Assembly (NCBI GenBank): GCA_913051655.1
Contig: CAJXHI010000014.1
Span: forward strand, 1 to 64,000
DNA: 64,000 nt
Direction of reading: 5' to 3'
From: an uncultured Alphaproteobacteria bacterium
GTDB lineage: Bacteria; Pseudomonadota; Alphaproteobacteria; Rhodobacterales; Rhodobacteraceae
The notes under the pieces are model-generated. The model was not told the origin of the DNA and did not search any database. It worked only from the letters and a program-made list of their open reading frames with translations. The translations under genes were made by a program, and so were the position numbers. This document shows positions 42,298 to 53,337 of the stretch, piece by piece. How positions within the stretch are numbered: position 1 is the stretch's first letter; every line of letters begins with the position of its first letter.

Positions 42298-43074
42298 CTA
42301 TCGATTCACCCATTTTGGTTTTCTTTTTTCAACAAAAGCCTGAACTCCTTCCTTGAAATCCTCCGTTTTAGAAAGATCAGCTATCACCTCCCGACTAAAG
42401 GCAAGGCTTTCTGGAAGCTGTTCGCGTTTTGCCATATCGTTCAACACACGTTTGGTCGCTTTGACGGCTGAGGGGGAAACTCGGGTGATTTCTGCCGCCT
42501 TGGCCATCGCTACCTCCATTAAAGTTTCATGGGGTACAACAGAATTCACAAATCCAAGCTGCATAGCTTCTACGGCTCCTACACGGCGTCCGGTGATCAT
42601 CATCTCTTGCGCTCCGAGCCGACCAATATAACGGCTCAACCTCTGAACACCGCTGGCTGCAGCGAAAAAACCGACCTTTACCTCGGGAAGTGCGAATGTC
42701 GCCTGTTCGCTGGCAATAATGATGTCGCAGGAGAGCGCCGTTTCAAACCCGCCGCCCATGGCGAAACCGTTCACCGCCGCAATTATCGGTTTTTCAAGGT
42801 CATAGCGCTGGCTTAGCCCTGAAAAACCAGTACTCGGTAGGGTGGCTCGCCCATCTTGAGCAGTGAATTTTAAGTCGTTACCAGCGCAGAAGGCTTTATC
42901 ACCAGCCCCCGTTAGGACCGCGACCCAGAGGTCAGGGTCAGTTGAAAATTCGTCCCATAGCGCAGCAAGTTCGTGATGCATGGGCCCATGAACGGCGTTA
43001 TAAACATTGGGACGGTTCATGGTCACAGATAAGATGTGGCCGTGACGTTCAATTTTTGTAAATTCGTAATTCAT
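42298..43074 (-). CDS. Enoyl-CoA hydratase/isomerase family protein
   Basis: AFCAGNDLKF, VNGFAMGGGFETALSCDIIIASEQATFALPEVKVGFF. Confidence 0.93.
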   Translation of the reverse strand: MNYEFTKIERHGHILSVTMNRPNVYNAVHGPMHHELAALWDEFSTDPDLWVAVLTGAGDKAFCAGNDLKFTAQDGRATLPSTGFSGLSQRYDLEKPIIAAVNGFAMGGGFETALSCDIIIASEQATFALPEVKVGFFAAASGVQRLSRYIGRLGAQEMMITGRRVGAVEAMQLGFVNSVVPHETLMEVAMAKAAEITRVSPSAVKATKRVLNDMAKREQLPESLAFSREVIADLSKTEDFKEGVQAFVEKRKPKWVNR

Positions 43075-43125
43075 GTGCTGTCCTTAGGATTTCGCAGTCT
43101 TAAGACCGCCTGTATCGATATTGCT

Positions 43126-44270
43126 TTATTTACCACCCCTTTTTGCTAGATCTTTCAGCGTCTTGGCGGGCGTATAAACGTGTTCTTCTTGCCCTAGCGC
43201 TTAAATCTTTTCAAGAATAGCACTTGGGCCAATTGTAACGACGTAATAAATCGTTCGGCTTTTGTCTGTAGGCCATCCATAACCGTTAAGCCGAACGATA
43301 TCGATATCAGGGGGACGTTTGGCTTTATTTTCTTCGAGAATTTTGAGGCTTTCATTGATCATTGGGTAAATACAGGTCTCAATGATCTGCTTTGACGCCA
43401 TTTTAATAGGTTCTACAACGATAATATCAGGAATGATTTTGCGGTGATGTCCGAGGGAATGGGTTTTCGGTTTTAATTGTTATCATAAAAAATCTGCTTC
43501 TGTTTTTTGCCCGCGCCGATCCATTTCGCAAAGCGCATCACGAATCGAATTATCTGTTGTCGCCCCATTGGACAACCAATATCTAGGCCAGCAAGATCTG
43601 AAATTTGAAAGTTACCCGTCTTAAATCCAAATGCATTCATTGCCGTATCAATGTCCCACAGCATAACGCCTATTTAAACAAGCTTCTGACCTTGTCCCTT
43701 GCGGGCAAAAAGTACGCGATTTCCTCTAAAACTGGCGCATACGCCAACCAAAACTGCAATTTTGTTTATCGTTTGGGCAAGCTACATAGCTGTTGCGGCA
43801 ACATCATCCGTAGTTTCCGCAACGCGTACAATTTCATGTAATTTCATGACATAAGCAGGCGAAAAGAAATGAGGGCCAATGACGTCTTTGGGGCGTTTTG
43901 TGGTTGCTGCAATCTCGTCAATATCAAATACTGAGGTATTGCTTGCTAATATTGCGCCTTGTTTTGCAACGCGGTCCAGTTTAAAAAAAATCTGTTTCTT
44001 AAGGTCTATATTTTCAAACACAGCCTCACTGATAAGGTCGCAGTCATTTGCAGTCATTTAAGGTGTCCAGCGATAATGCTTCAGTAATGCGTTCCATAAA
44101 CAAATCTACCTCTTCCTGTGCAAAACGGCCTCTGTCAGCGCTAATATGATTATTTGTGCGAATTACCCCAGTCCCACGCTCCAGTGCCTCTTGCTTCTGC
44201 TCAACGATTATCATAGGAATACTGACGGTAGCAAAGTTCATTGAAATACTGCCCACCATGGTAACTAAAT
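43126..44270 (-). pseudogene. 3-hydroxyacyl-CoA dehydrogenase (FadB-like) remnant with frameshifts and stops
   Basis: Fragments in different frames: [120 protein letters not shown]. Confidence 0.88.
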
Positions 44271-44648
44271 CAACAGAAATTGGTTTCTGTCACACCGTGG
44301 GTGGTTGAACTACGTGTACGTCTAAAGTTTGTTTTAAGTTTGCTGACCTCAGAGGGTTGGCGTGTTTCCCTGTCTGTAGACAAACATTCTATTGAGCCGA
44401 GCGTTGCCTGCATACATTTATTGGCGGCTTTAATCCAATCTGTTTATTGCGTGGGTATACTGAGAAGACAGATACTATGTACTTCATAAATAATTTTAAA
44501 AGCGTCTTGGGAATTCCATCTTGACATGACATGTAGCCTTGTTCCGATTGCGAAACTAAAGAAGAAATTAGCAAGGGTTGCTGTGAAATTCAATATCGGG
44601 GTTGCAATTTGGATTATGTGACGGAGGCAGGTTTCAGAAGTTTAGTCC

Positions 44649-45060
44649 TCACGTAGATGTCAGCATATCGATAGTTTGTCCCTGCATCAAACAGCTAAAT
44701 ACCGGTCTGATTGCCCGACGATGAGTTTGGATCACTCCTTTTGGATGGCCTATGATGTTCGAGAAAGACATAATCGCAAAATCGTCATCAGTTTTTAGGC
44801 CATTCTCTGGCGAGCCTTTTTGGTCTGTTTTTGAGAAGATTCTTGAGCAGCCGAGGTCCAGCGTGCCGTTACCATCACGCATGTCAATAAGTGTTAGGCA
44901 TTTATCGCGTTGAAGGGGCGTTAGCCTTTCGGCCATCCGCAATTTTTTTGCTATCTGTCTTCCAAAGCGTATTCCAGTTCTTCAATAATCCACTAGCCAT
45001 TCAAAAACACGACTTTACCGCCAAACGATGAAATTCCAGTCAAGATTATCAACATTTCAT
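44649..45060 (-). pseudogene. Acyl-CoA ligase (AMP-binding) remnant
   Basis: GGKVVFLNG*WIIEELEYALEDR*.. then TDDDFAIMSFSNIIGHPKGVIQTHRRAI (degraded P-loop motif). Confidence 0.8.
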
Positions 45061-45548
45061 GCACATGCGCATGGCAAATGCGACGGCTCTGCTCTATTTA
45101 CAACAAAATCTTACTTTATAATCGGAGCAGAAGATGTCAGCTCAAAAGCCCTCATTTGACAACCGCTGTCATTGAGAGAGAAAATAATCTTTTACGCATA
45201 AATTTTGTGTTCTGCGCAAGCTTTTATTACATCGCGGATCGTGGCAGGTGCGACTTGAAAGACGCGATACTCCACAACCCTTATTAATTCGGTAGTTGAT
45301 GCGAAGGCGGGAGTTATTCTCACAAATGTTTCGACCGCATTCCGCATTTTATCTCCTGTTGTCACGCTGTAATCCTCTCTTTGGCGAAGTCCCTTGGGGC
45401 GAAGTATCGCTTACAAAATACAAATTTCTCAAGTGTTTCTTTAGGTCTGTTTTTGCTTGACCGCCCCATAGGTGCGCGATTACGGACCATAATTTCTTCT
45501 AAACAATCCAAAATTGCGTCGTTTCATTAATGGACGAGGAGAAGATAA

Positions 45549-46910
45549 ATGGGCACTTATTTTCAAACGCACACGTCGGACATGTCAGCGTCGCTGTCGT
45601 GTTCATCTGTGGCACAAAGCATCGCGCAGTTGGAAACAGTGGTTGACAAAGCCTCTGTTGATGAAGCGCGGGAAGCAAACAAGCAATCAAATGAAGAAAT
45701 TGGATCTGATTTGGTGGCTTTGATCACCAATTTATTCGCCAAGCGCAAGTTTGAACTGGTGGTTGAGATTGCAGATGAACTGGTAAAAATTCATTCTATG
45801 TCCTTTTTCCTGAACAACGTTTTGGGAGAAGCCTATGCGTTTTTAGGGCAAAATCAAAAAGCCATTGTCCATTTTAAGATTGCTCTTGATATTTGCTCTT
45901 TTGACGGAAATGAACATCTCCGATCTTCTTGCATGCCCAATATTTATAACAATATCGGGATCGCTTTCAAATCTATTGGTTTTTTGGACGAATCTGAGGC
46001 GCATTTAACTAAGGCAATAAATTTAAATCCTTTGCATGCCTCTGCTTACAATAACTTCGGAAACCTTTTGAATGAAAAAGCAGACCTTCCCGGAGCGCAG
46101 GAAAAATTTCTTAAAGCGATAGATATTGAGCCCAAAGGTTCTTCAGCATACTGGAACTTACATTCTACTGTCAATGAAGAAGAAACCGCCAAAGCTATTA
46201 TTGAAAAATGTTTGACGCATTCGCCCACATTCAAGGATGCGGTGTTCACGTTGGCAGGAATGAAGGCTTTTTCGGGAAATGATAGCCACCTAAATGATTT
46301 ATTGTCAGGTGGCTTTGCTGATGAACCCATTTTGCGGTCAATTAATTGGGTTTTATCTTTACCTAAAATTCCTGAAATTCACTATAACCGTTGGTCCATT
46401 TTTGATCGTGCTATAGAACTTTGCGATTCTTCTCGCCCATTCTACGAATACGGCGTATGGATGGGAGACAGTTTTAAGTATCTCATGAAGAGTTTCAAAA
46501 AGGGGTATGGGTTTGATACGTTCGAGGGTTTACCGGAAGACTGGGGTCCTGTTCCGAAGGGCACCTATTCAAGCTTTGGGAAAGTTCCTGATATAAAAGG
46601 CGGAGAATTCATTGTTGGTGAATTTGAACAATCTTTGCCACGTTTCTTTACCAAACGAAGACCGCTAGCTGGGCTAATCAATTTTGATGCGGACCTTTAT
46701 GCTTCAACGCTTTGTGCATTGGTCCACTCAAAACCTGTGATAGACGGGAATACTGTGCTGATCTTTGATGAATTCATCATCAATGGCGATTGGGAAAATG
46801 ATGAATTTCGCGCTTTGAATGAGTTTTGTGAGGCGAATGGGTTTGATTACGAGGTGATTGCTATTTCGCTATATACAAAACAGGTGATGGTGCGGCTATT
46901 GGGACTTTGA
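45549..46910 (+). CDS. TPR protein fused to a TylF/macrocin O-methyltransferase-like domain
   Basis: TPR repeats LNNVLGEAYAFLGQNQKAIVHFKIAL.. SAYNNFGNLLNEKADLPGAQEKFLKAIDIEP; C-terminal YEYGVWMGDSFKYL..GYGFDTFEGLPEDW..LINFDADLYAST..VLIFDEF. Confidence 0.8.
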   Translation: MGTYFQTHTSDMSASLSCSSVAQSIAQLETVVDKASVDEAREANKQSNEEIGSDLVALITNLFAKRKFELVVEIADELVKIHSMSFFLNNVLGEAYAFLGQNQKAIVHFKIALDICSFDGNEHLRSSCMPNIYNNIGIAFKSIGFLDESEAHLTKAINLNPLHASAYNNFGNLLNEKADLPGAQEKFLKAIDIEPKGSSAYWNLHSTVNEEETAKAIIEKCLTHSPTFKDAVFTLAGMKAFSGNDSHLNDLLSGGFADEPILRSINWVLSLPKIPEIHYNRWSIFDRAIELCDSSRPFYEYGVWMGDSFKYLMKSFKKGYGFDTFEGLPEDWGPVPKGTYSSFGKVPDIKGGEFIVGEFEQSLPRFFTKRRPLAGLINFDADLYASTLCALVHSKPVIDGNTVLIFDEFIINGDWENDEFRALNEFCEANGFDYEVIAISLYTKQVMVRLLGL

Positions 46911-46935
46911 TCTGGTCACACTATAAAATATCGCT

Positions 46936-47340
46936 CTAATAAAATTCCTTACATTGCATGTAGACAGGTAAGAAAAGAGCCCAGTCTTCATTAGATTCTG
47001 GCAACACTTGTTCAGAGTCCAAAATCGAATACATCAGAGTCATATCTGTCAGGTTCATTTGGAATGATAAATTTCTTTGTGCACGCTGATAACCTTTGCT
47101 TATGATCGGGTGGGTCCATTGTATGATGTTGTTGGACCAAAAACTTGCTTTGACGCTTTCATAGTTTTGGAAGCTCACCTTTTGATCTGACCAATCGATA
47201 CTTACATTATCGCTTTCCTTTTTTTGTGGTTCGCCACATGAAAAATGACTAGTTGCGGCCAAACAACACATTGGTACCAGAGCGGTGAATATCACGCTTA
47301 ACAGTCGCAGATTTACTCCTCTCAAGCACCCAAATGTCAT
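46936..47340 (-). CDS. Hypothetical secreted protein
   Basis: 134-aa ORF with hydrophobic N-terminus LRLLSVIFTALVPMCCLAATSHFSC; no family recognised. Confidence 0.5.
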   Translation of the reverse strand: MTFGCLRGVNLRLLSVIFTALVPMCCLAATSHFSCGEPQKKESDNVSIDWSDQKVSFQNYESVKASFWSNNIIQWTHPIISKGYQRAQRNLSFQMNLTDMTLMYSILDSEQVLPESNEDWALFLPVYMQCKEFY

Positions 47341-47619
47341 TTATATTATCCGCTCAATGCCTCAGCGATAGAACCTAGTGCAAAAAGTGATTACCTCAAA
47401 ACAAGTATACTGCTGCATGACGTAAAGTCGCTGATTTCAGAAAGATATTTATATTAATCGCTGTTTAATTTAAATGCCATGCGGCCATGTTTCTGCATCA
47501 CAATATCTATAATTTTGGGCGGATGTGTCAGCGCTGTTAAATTGCAGACTGTGGCGCTCAGGGTAAGAAGGCGGTGACGATTATAAGGTAAAATTAGAAA
47601 AAAACTTATAGCTTGGATA

Positions 47620-48726
47620 TGGCTCTGCAGATAGAAGCCATTCCCAGTGCTAAGGCACTGGTCACTAATAATATAATGTGCTTTATCACGCAGCTTTTGA
47701 ATGGGAAAAGGTGGTGGGGGTGGCGAAAATGCGGCTAGCCAGTTTGTTCCGTATCGCCCCAATGACCGAAGCGATCACTTCTTTGGGGGTTTTGCAACTT
47801 ATAGACCAGGGTCTCATTTGTCCGGATGATCCTATGCGAGACCATATACGAGATTTGCCCTCGTTTGAAGATTTTACAGAATTTGATGAAACCACAGGTA
47901 AATATGAAAAGCGTTCAGACGCTACAGAGGTTACGATTGAACATCTTTTGACCCATACTGCAGGTCTTGCTTTTTGATTTAATAGCCCACAGCTTTATCG
48001 CTCAGGAGCGGGTATAAAGATGCGCCAATAATGACGGTATCTGCTTCACCATGATCCTAGGGTCGGTTACAAATATGTAGACTCAACTCCGCTCTTAGGA
48101 GAATTGATATCGCTAAAGGCCGGTCAAAGTCTTGAGGCGTATATGCTGGACCATACTTGACCCCCTCGGCATGTTGAGGACAACCTGCTCATTTTCCCCA
48201 AAAAACGCAAACGGTTTGGTGACTCGCCATTATTGAAAAAAATAAAGGTTTAGTGAAAATCAAAACCCCATCGAAATCGTTGCAAAGGGTTGAAGAAACG
48301 GCGGTCTTATTAGCGGCGCATACGATTTTGCGAAATTCATGTGGGTATTTTCGGATGGTGTTAAAACCGATGCTGTCAACAGTATATTGAGTTCAGATTT
48401 GATTGTTAAAGTGGGCAAAAAATATTAGAGATCTGGAGTTGCGGTCGCGAATCTCAACCGACTCGATCTGCGCTAAAAATCTTCCACAAGGCGTCGGTCA
48501 CGACCTTTCTGAATTAGGATTTCAAATTACTGCCCACACCAAAAACGGATGGCGCGCCAAGGGTTCTTTGTCATGGGGTGGATTATTTAACACTAAATTC
48601 TGGATTCATCCGCAGAACCAGATCGTCGCGACTTTGCTTATGCAATATCTATCATTGGATGATGATGCTCATTTTCTCGTCTTAGATGAGTTTGAGGCGG
48701 CAGACTACCATTCCCTGGCAGGCTGA
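47620..48726 (+). pseudogene. Serine hydrolase (class C beta-lactamase/EstB family) remnant
   Basis: EAIPSAKALVTNN / YHAAFEWEKVVGVAKMRLASLFRIAPMTEAITSLGVLQLIDQGLICPDDPM / GSLSWGGLFNTKFWIHPQNQIVATLLMQYL in different frames; catalytic SxxK reads APMTEA. Confidence 0.85.
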
Positions 48727-48839
48727 GGGTTTTATCAATTCTAACCATATGGCAATGTAAGCTCACAAGCGAAACTGATTAACGCATGGGTTTTTATTCC
48801 TAAGACATGTGTCAGATATGTAAACAGATTGATGATTGA

Positions 48840-49476
48840 ATGTCATGGATTGATATTATTTCATATGAGGAATCTATGAGAAAATTGCGTAGGTTTTTTG
48901 ATCGTGTAAAAGGGCCGGACAATAATGTTGACAATATTATGATGCTGCACTCCCTGCGGCTTATTTCTTGGAAGGTCATATGGCGATCTATAAATATGTG
49001 CTGCATCATTCCTCAAATACATTGCGGAACTAGTTTTTGAAAACGCTTGGAGGCTAGTCAATATCCTAAACGAGCGCCACTATTGTGTAGACCCTCACTT
49101 TGCCGGGCTGAAGCGGTTGCTGGCAGACCAAAGGAAGGCGGGTGCCCTCAAGGCAGCGCTTCAGTCTGGTAAATTTCATTAGGCTCCATTGAGCGCTTCG
49201 CAAAAAGAAGCGATGGGATATGCGAATAAACTCACCACTGAGCCCGTATCACTGAGTGAGGCAGACGTTATAGTACAGCGAGAATGCGGGCTTAAGGATG
49301 GTGAGATTTTGGAAATCAACCGAGTTTGCTTCTACTTTAGGCATGCAAACAGGACTGTATTAGGGCTAGACTGTACAACCCAGGGTGATATCGTAGTGCT
49401 GTCGCCCAATAACTCAGATGATTCCGATGATTGGTCTGATACCTCAGCCAAATTAGGTAATGCTGAAGCGTGTTAG
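48840..49476 (+). pseudogene. Carboxymuconolactone decarboxylase-like peroxidase-related protein remnant
   Basis: LRRFFDRVKGPDNNVDNIMMLHSLR; YCVDPHFAGLKRLLADQRKAGALKAALQSGKFH; KEAMGYANKLTTEPVSLSEADVIVQRECGLKDGEILEIN..LSPNNSDDSDDWSD, separated by stops/frameshifts. Confidence 0.8.
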
Positions 49477-49616
49477 AATTAGAGTTTTATGAGGTCCAAA
49501 AATTCACAGGGAAAAAATTTTTTACTGTCGACTAAACATCGTGATTTGTGACCGTAAACGAGGTTGAAGGAGTCGGAATTAATCTGGCATAATCTGCAAG
49601 CTGTAGGGCGGTTAAT

Positions 49617-50009
49617 GTGGCTGATATCGTAGGAAAATCTATAAGTTCTCACGGGTACCAAGCCTTGAGTAAAGGCTATGACAACGCTCGGAAATTTATG
49701 CATGCAAGTGATGCGAAATCGCGCGTTATGAGCGCCATGCGCGATACTAACTCGGAATTCCAACCTGTTGGAATGCTGAACAGTCAAGCCGGACAGTTCA
49801 GCTCTGCGCATTCGGTATCCGTCAATCTTAATAGTGTAAGTAAAGAAGTCATTACTGAAATGGCCAAATTGCCCGCCCAAGTGAATATTGAAATTGCAGA
49901 CGAAATTCGTTCTAGTATACAGGCGGGGGACTGGCCCAAAAACAAAGCTGACTCTAGCCGTGCTGTCCTTGCTGCTATAAACGATTATATTAATTTTACA
50001 AAGCGTTGA
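49617..50009 (+). CDS. Hypothetical protein (GTG start)
   Basis: 130-aa ORF; C-terminal IADEIRSSIQAGDWPKNKADSSRAVLAAINDYI is only weakly FlgM-like. Confidence 0.5.
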   Translation: MADIVGKSISSHGYQALSKGYDNARKFMHASDAKSRVMSAMRDTNSEFQPVGMLNSQAGQFSSAHSVSVNLNSVSKEVITEMAKLPAQVNIEIADEIRSSIQAGDWPKNKADSSRAVLAAINDYINFTKR

Positions 50010-50014
50010 AGCTG

Positions 50015-50045
50015 AAACGCAAATCTGCTTCTTTTTTTGCGTTTT
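50015..50045 (+). terminator. Possible terminator after the 49617-50009 ORF
   Basis: AAACGCAAA (50015-50023) / TTTGCGTTT (50036-50044) perfect 9-bp stem. Confidence 0.45.
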
Positions 50046-50419
50046 TCACGCCATTTTAGTTTTACGCCAAACGTGCGCTTACGCCAGGTCGCCTCCATAG
50101 GAATTACACAATACATACAGCATCTCTGCTGTTCGTGTAAAAAACGGCAAACATTTTTTAACATTTACGTACCAATTTTTGCTGGGCACCAATTTTTAAT
50201 CAAAAATAATGCCTGAGGCGAACAAACTATTTTGCAAATTCTGCTTTTTTGAGCAAATCCATAATTAATTATGAGACTTATCTTATTTTTGGGCTTGCGG
50301 TCGCTTGCCGTTTTTTAATGATACTTAAGCTAACTAACTGATCTGGATAATGAAAATTAATTCCCTTTAGATGCCCGCGTCAATCCATTGGTTGGGATGT
50401 CGTTTCAGTGTGATAAAAA

Positions 50420-51904
50420 ATGGATAAATTTTTGCGACTGCGAACAGAGGAAAATGTAGTCATCTCCAGTAAAGCCCTAATACCGGAAGACGAAACTGAG
50501 GGTGTTTTAATACAAAAGTCGATACCTGTGGTGCATAAAATTGCAACGGTGCGCATCACCCAAGAAGCACCAATGCGAAAATTTGGGCAAATTATTGGAT
50601 ACGCAGCGCATGACATCGCGGCGGGGGCATATATCTGTATGCATGACATTGAATTTCGTCCTACCGACGGCTTGTATTAATTTGGTAAAGACCTGAGGCA
50701 TGTAGCTGAAGCAAGCGACGCCAAGCGTGACCATTTTCGGGCTCTCGTAGGGCAAAAAGCAGTGTTAGTACACGCAACTATATAGCTGTTGTCACCTCAG
50801 TAAATTGTTGTGCAACGGCAGTGCGACGCATTGTGGACGTTTTTGCTAATTTAAATGGTGTATTTGAGTTAGTGCAAAGCACCGGGCGCGGAATGCCAGC
50901 ACTGACGAAGGTTGCGAAGCGTTGCAAAGGGTGAGGTGGGGCTATGCACGACACCCAAATCATAATGGTGTGCCGATGTTCGGCTTGGGATGCAAGATGA
51001 ACCAGATCTATTGGTTTCTTGAAGCATATGTCATCGAAAAGAAACTGCGGTTGCAGACTATGAATATCCAAGATGTAGCAGGTCTGCAAAAAACCATTGA
51101 GAATGGCATTTAAAAGGTTAAAGCGATGTTGTCCTTGGTCAATGATGTGACACGCACGACATGTCGTGCTTCTGAATTGAAGGTTGCGCTACAATGTGGA
51201 GGATCAGACGCTTGGTCTGGGATGACGGCAAATCCAGCATTGGATACAGCTTGCGATTTTTTGGCAACGCAGGGAGGCACAGGTGTTCCTGTGGAAACGC
51301 CTGAAATTTATGGAGCAGAGCATTTGTTGACAAGACGGGCCTCTGATTCAGCGACGGGAGAGCGTCTTGTTGGGATGATCAAGTTGGGGGGAATTTATAC
51401 AACTCGCAATCATGGCTTCTTGGATAAAAATCCAAGCCCCAGCAATAAACAGGGAGGATTGAGCAACATTCTAGCAAAATCTCTGGGCGCTGCAGCAAAA
51501 GGGGGAACAAGTCCTCGGATGCGAGTTGATAAATATGCTGAACTTGCACATGCTTTCGGATTGACCTTTATGGGTAGCCCCGATGTGACCCAGCCTCTGT
51601 CATAGGGCAAATTGCAGGTGGCTGAAAAATCGTTTGTTTTACGGCTGGACGCTGGTTGGCCTTTGGATCGAAACCCGCCCCCACGATGAAATTGGCTACG
51701 AATAACGCAATGTTTGCGCGGATGCGCAAGAACATGGATATAAACTGTGGGGATATAATGAGCGATTGAATATCAATGCAGTAAAAGGGTCTCCATATCT
51801 ATGAAATGATATTGAGGGTTGCCTCAGGCGAGAAGACCAAGTCTGAATTGCAAGGTCCTGGCGATTATGAATTTGTCTCATGGCAAATTGGTGCTGTGAT
51901 GTGA
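50420..51904 (+). pseudogene. Altronate dehydratase (UxaA) family remnant
   Basis: SAF-domain [108 protein letters not shown], interrupted by frameshifts/stops. Confidence 0.88.
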
Positions 51905-52009
51905 GTGCAAGGTCTTTTAATAAAAGGATGTCTGATCATTTTAGCTTGCGGAGGACTAAAAAGTGCATAAACACGAGAGCTAATGATTGACCAAAAAACA
52001 GGTGATAAG

Positions 52010-53251
52010 ATGCAGAATAAAATGTGGGAAAACAACGCAGCTTTAGACAAATTGGCAGAATTGTCTATTAAAACGGGTGTTGCTTTGACAGCCGGTCAAG
52101 AGCTTTTGATCACAGCCCCGTGTGAAGCTGCTCCATTGGTGCGGCGCTTGGCCTATCATGCCTACAAAGAGGGTGCAGGTGTTGTCACTCCGCTTTTTTC
52201 CGATCCTGAAGTGACTTTGATGCGCTATCGGCATGCACGCCCAGAGTCGTTTGACCACGCCACGCAGTGGTTATTTGATGGGATGGCGCAGGCTTTTGAT
52301 GCGAATACCGCGCGTTTGGCAGTCGTCGGCGAGGACCCGATGTTGCTTTCTCAGCAAAATCCCGGAAATGTTGGACGTGCTAATCAGGCAATGTCGAAAG
52401 CCTCTTCTGCCGTACGGGAACGCATCACGCGCTTTGATATCAATTGGAGTATAATCGCCTGGCCTGGCCTTGCATGGGCGAAACAGGTTTTTCCTTTGCT
52501 GTCAGATGAGGAGGCACAATTGGCACTTGCTGATGCGATTTTCAAAGCATCCCGCGCGGATCTGGATGATCCGATTGCTGCATGGGTGGAGCATAACAAA
52601 AACCTGAGGATGCGTACGGATTGGTTGAACAAAAAAAGCTTTGTGGCTTTGCGTTTTTATGGTGGGGGCACGGATCTAACGGTGGGACTTGCGCGCGATC
52701 ATGAGTGGATGGGCGGTGCCTCCGTTGCGCGCAATGGTATCACCTGCAATCCGAATATCCCATCAGAAGAGGTGTTTACGACACCACATGCGCTAAAGGT
52801 TGAAGGCACTGCACGTTCTACCAAACCGCTTTCCTATCAGGGCACTTTGATAGAAGACATTTGTGTGACATTTAAAGCCGGCAGTATTACAGAGGCCACC
52901 GCATCACGTGGCGAAGATGTTTTTCTAAAACTCTTAGATACAGATGACGGTGCGCGAAGGCTTGGAGAGGTTGCTCTAGTTCCAAATAGTTCTCCGATCT
53001 CTCAAAGTGGATTACTGTTTTATAACACGCTTTTTGACGAAAACGCAGCCTGCCATATTGCCTTAGGTCAATGTTATTCAAAGTGCTTTAGAAACAGCGA
53101 AAACCTGTCGGCGGAAGATATTGTAGAACGTGGTGGTAACGTGAGTATGGTTCATGTGGACTGGATGATCGGTTCTGAAGAGATCGACATTGACGGCATA
53201 GCCGAGGATGGCAGCACAATATCGGTCTTTCGCAAAGGGGAATGGGCGTAA
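52010..53251 (+). CDS. Aminopeptidase, peptidase family M29
   Basis: TGVALTAGQELLITAPCEAAPLVRRLAYHAYKEGAGVVTPLFSD..ITCNPNIPSEEVFTTPHALKVEGTARSTKPLSYQGTLIED. Confidence 0.93.
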   Translation: MQNKMWENNAALDKLAELSIKTGVALTAGQELLITAPCEAAPLVRRLAYHAYKEGAGVVTPLFSDPEVTLMRYRHARPESFDHATQWLFDGMAQAFDANTARLAVVGEDPMLLSQQNPGNVGRANQAMSKASSAVRERITRFDINWSIIAWPGLAWAKQVFPLLSDEEAQLALADAIFKASRADLDDPIAAWVEHNKNLRMRTDWLNKKSFVALRFYGGGTDLTVGLARDHEWMGGASVARNGITCNPNIPSEEVFTTPHALKVEGTARSTKPLSYQGTLIEDICVTFKAGSITEATASRGEDVFLKLLDTDDGARRLGEVALVPNSSPISQSGLLFYNTLFDENAACHIALGQCYSKCFRNSENLSAEDIVERGGNVSMVHVDWMIGSEEIDIDGIAEDGSTISVFRKGEWA

Positions 53252-53337
53252 CACGCTTATCATTTAGGAGTCGTTAACACGCTCACAAGACAAGCTTAAT
53301 TTAAGAATTCATCATATTCATTGCACAAGGTGGTCTC

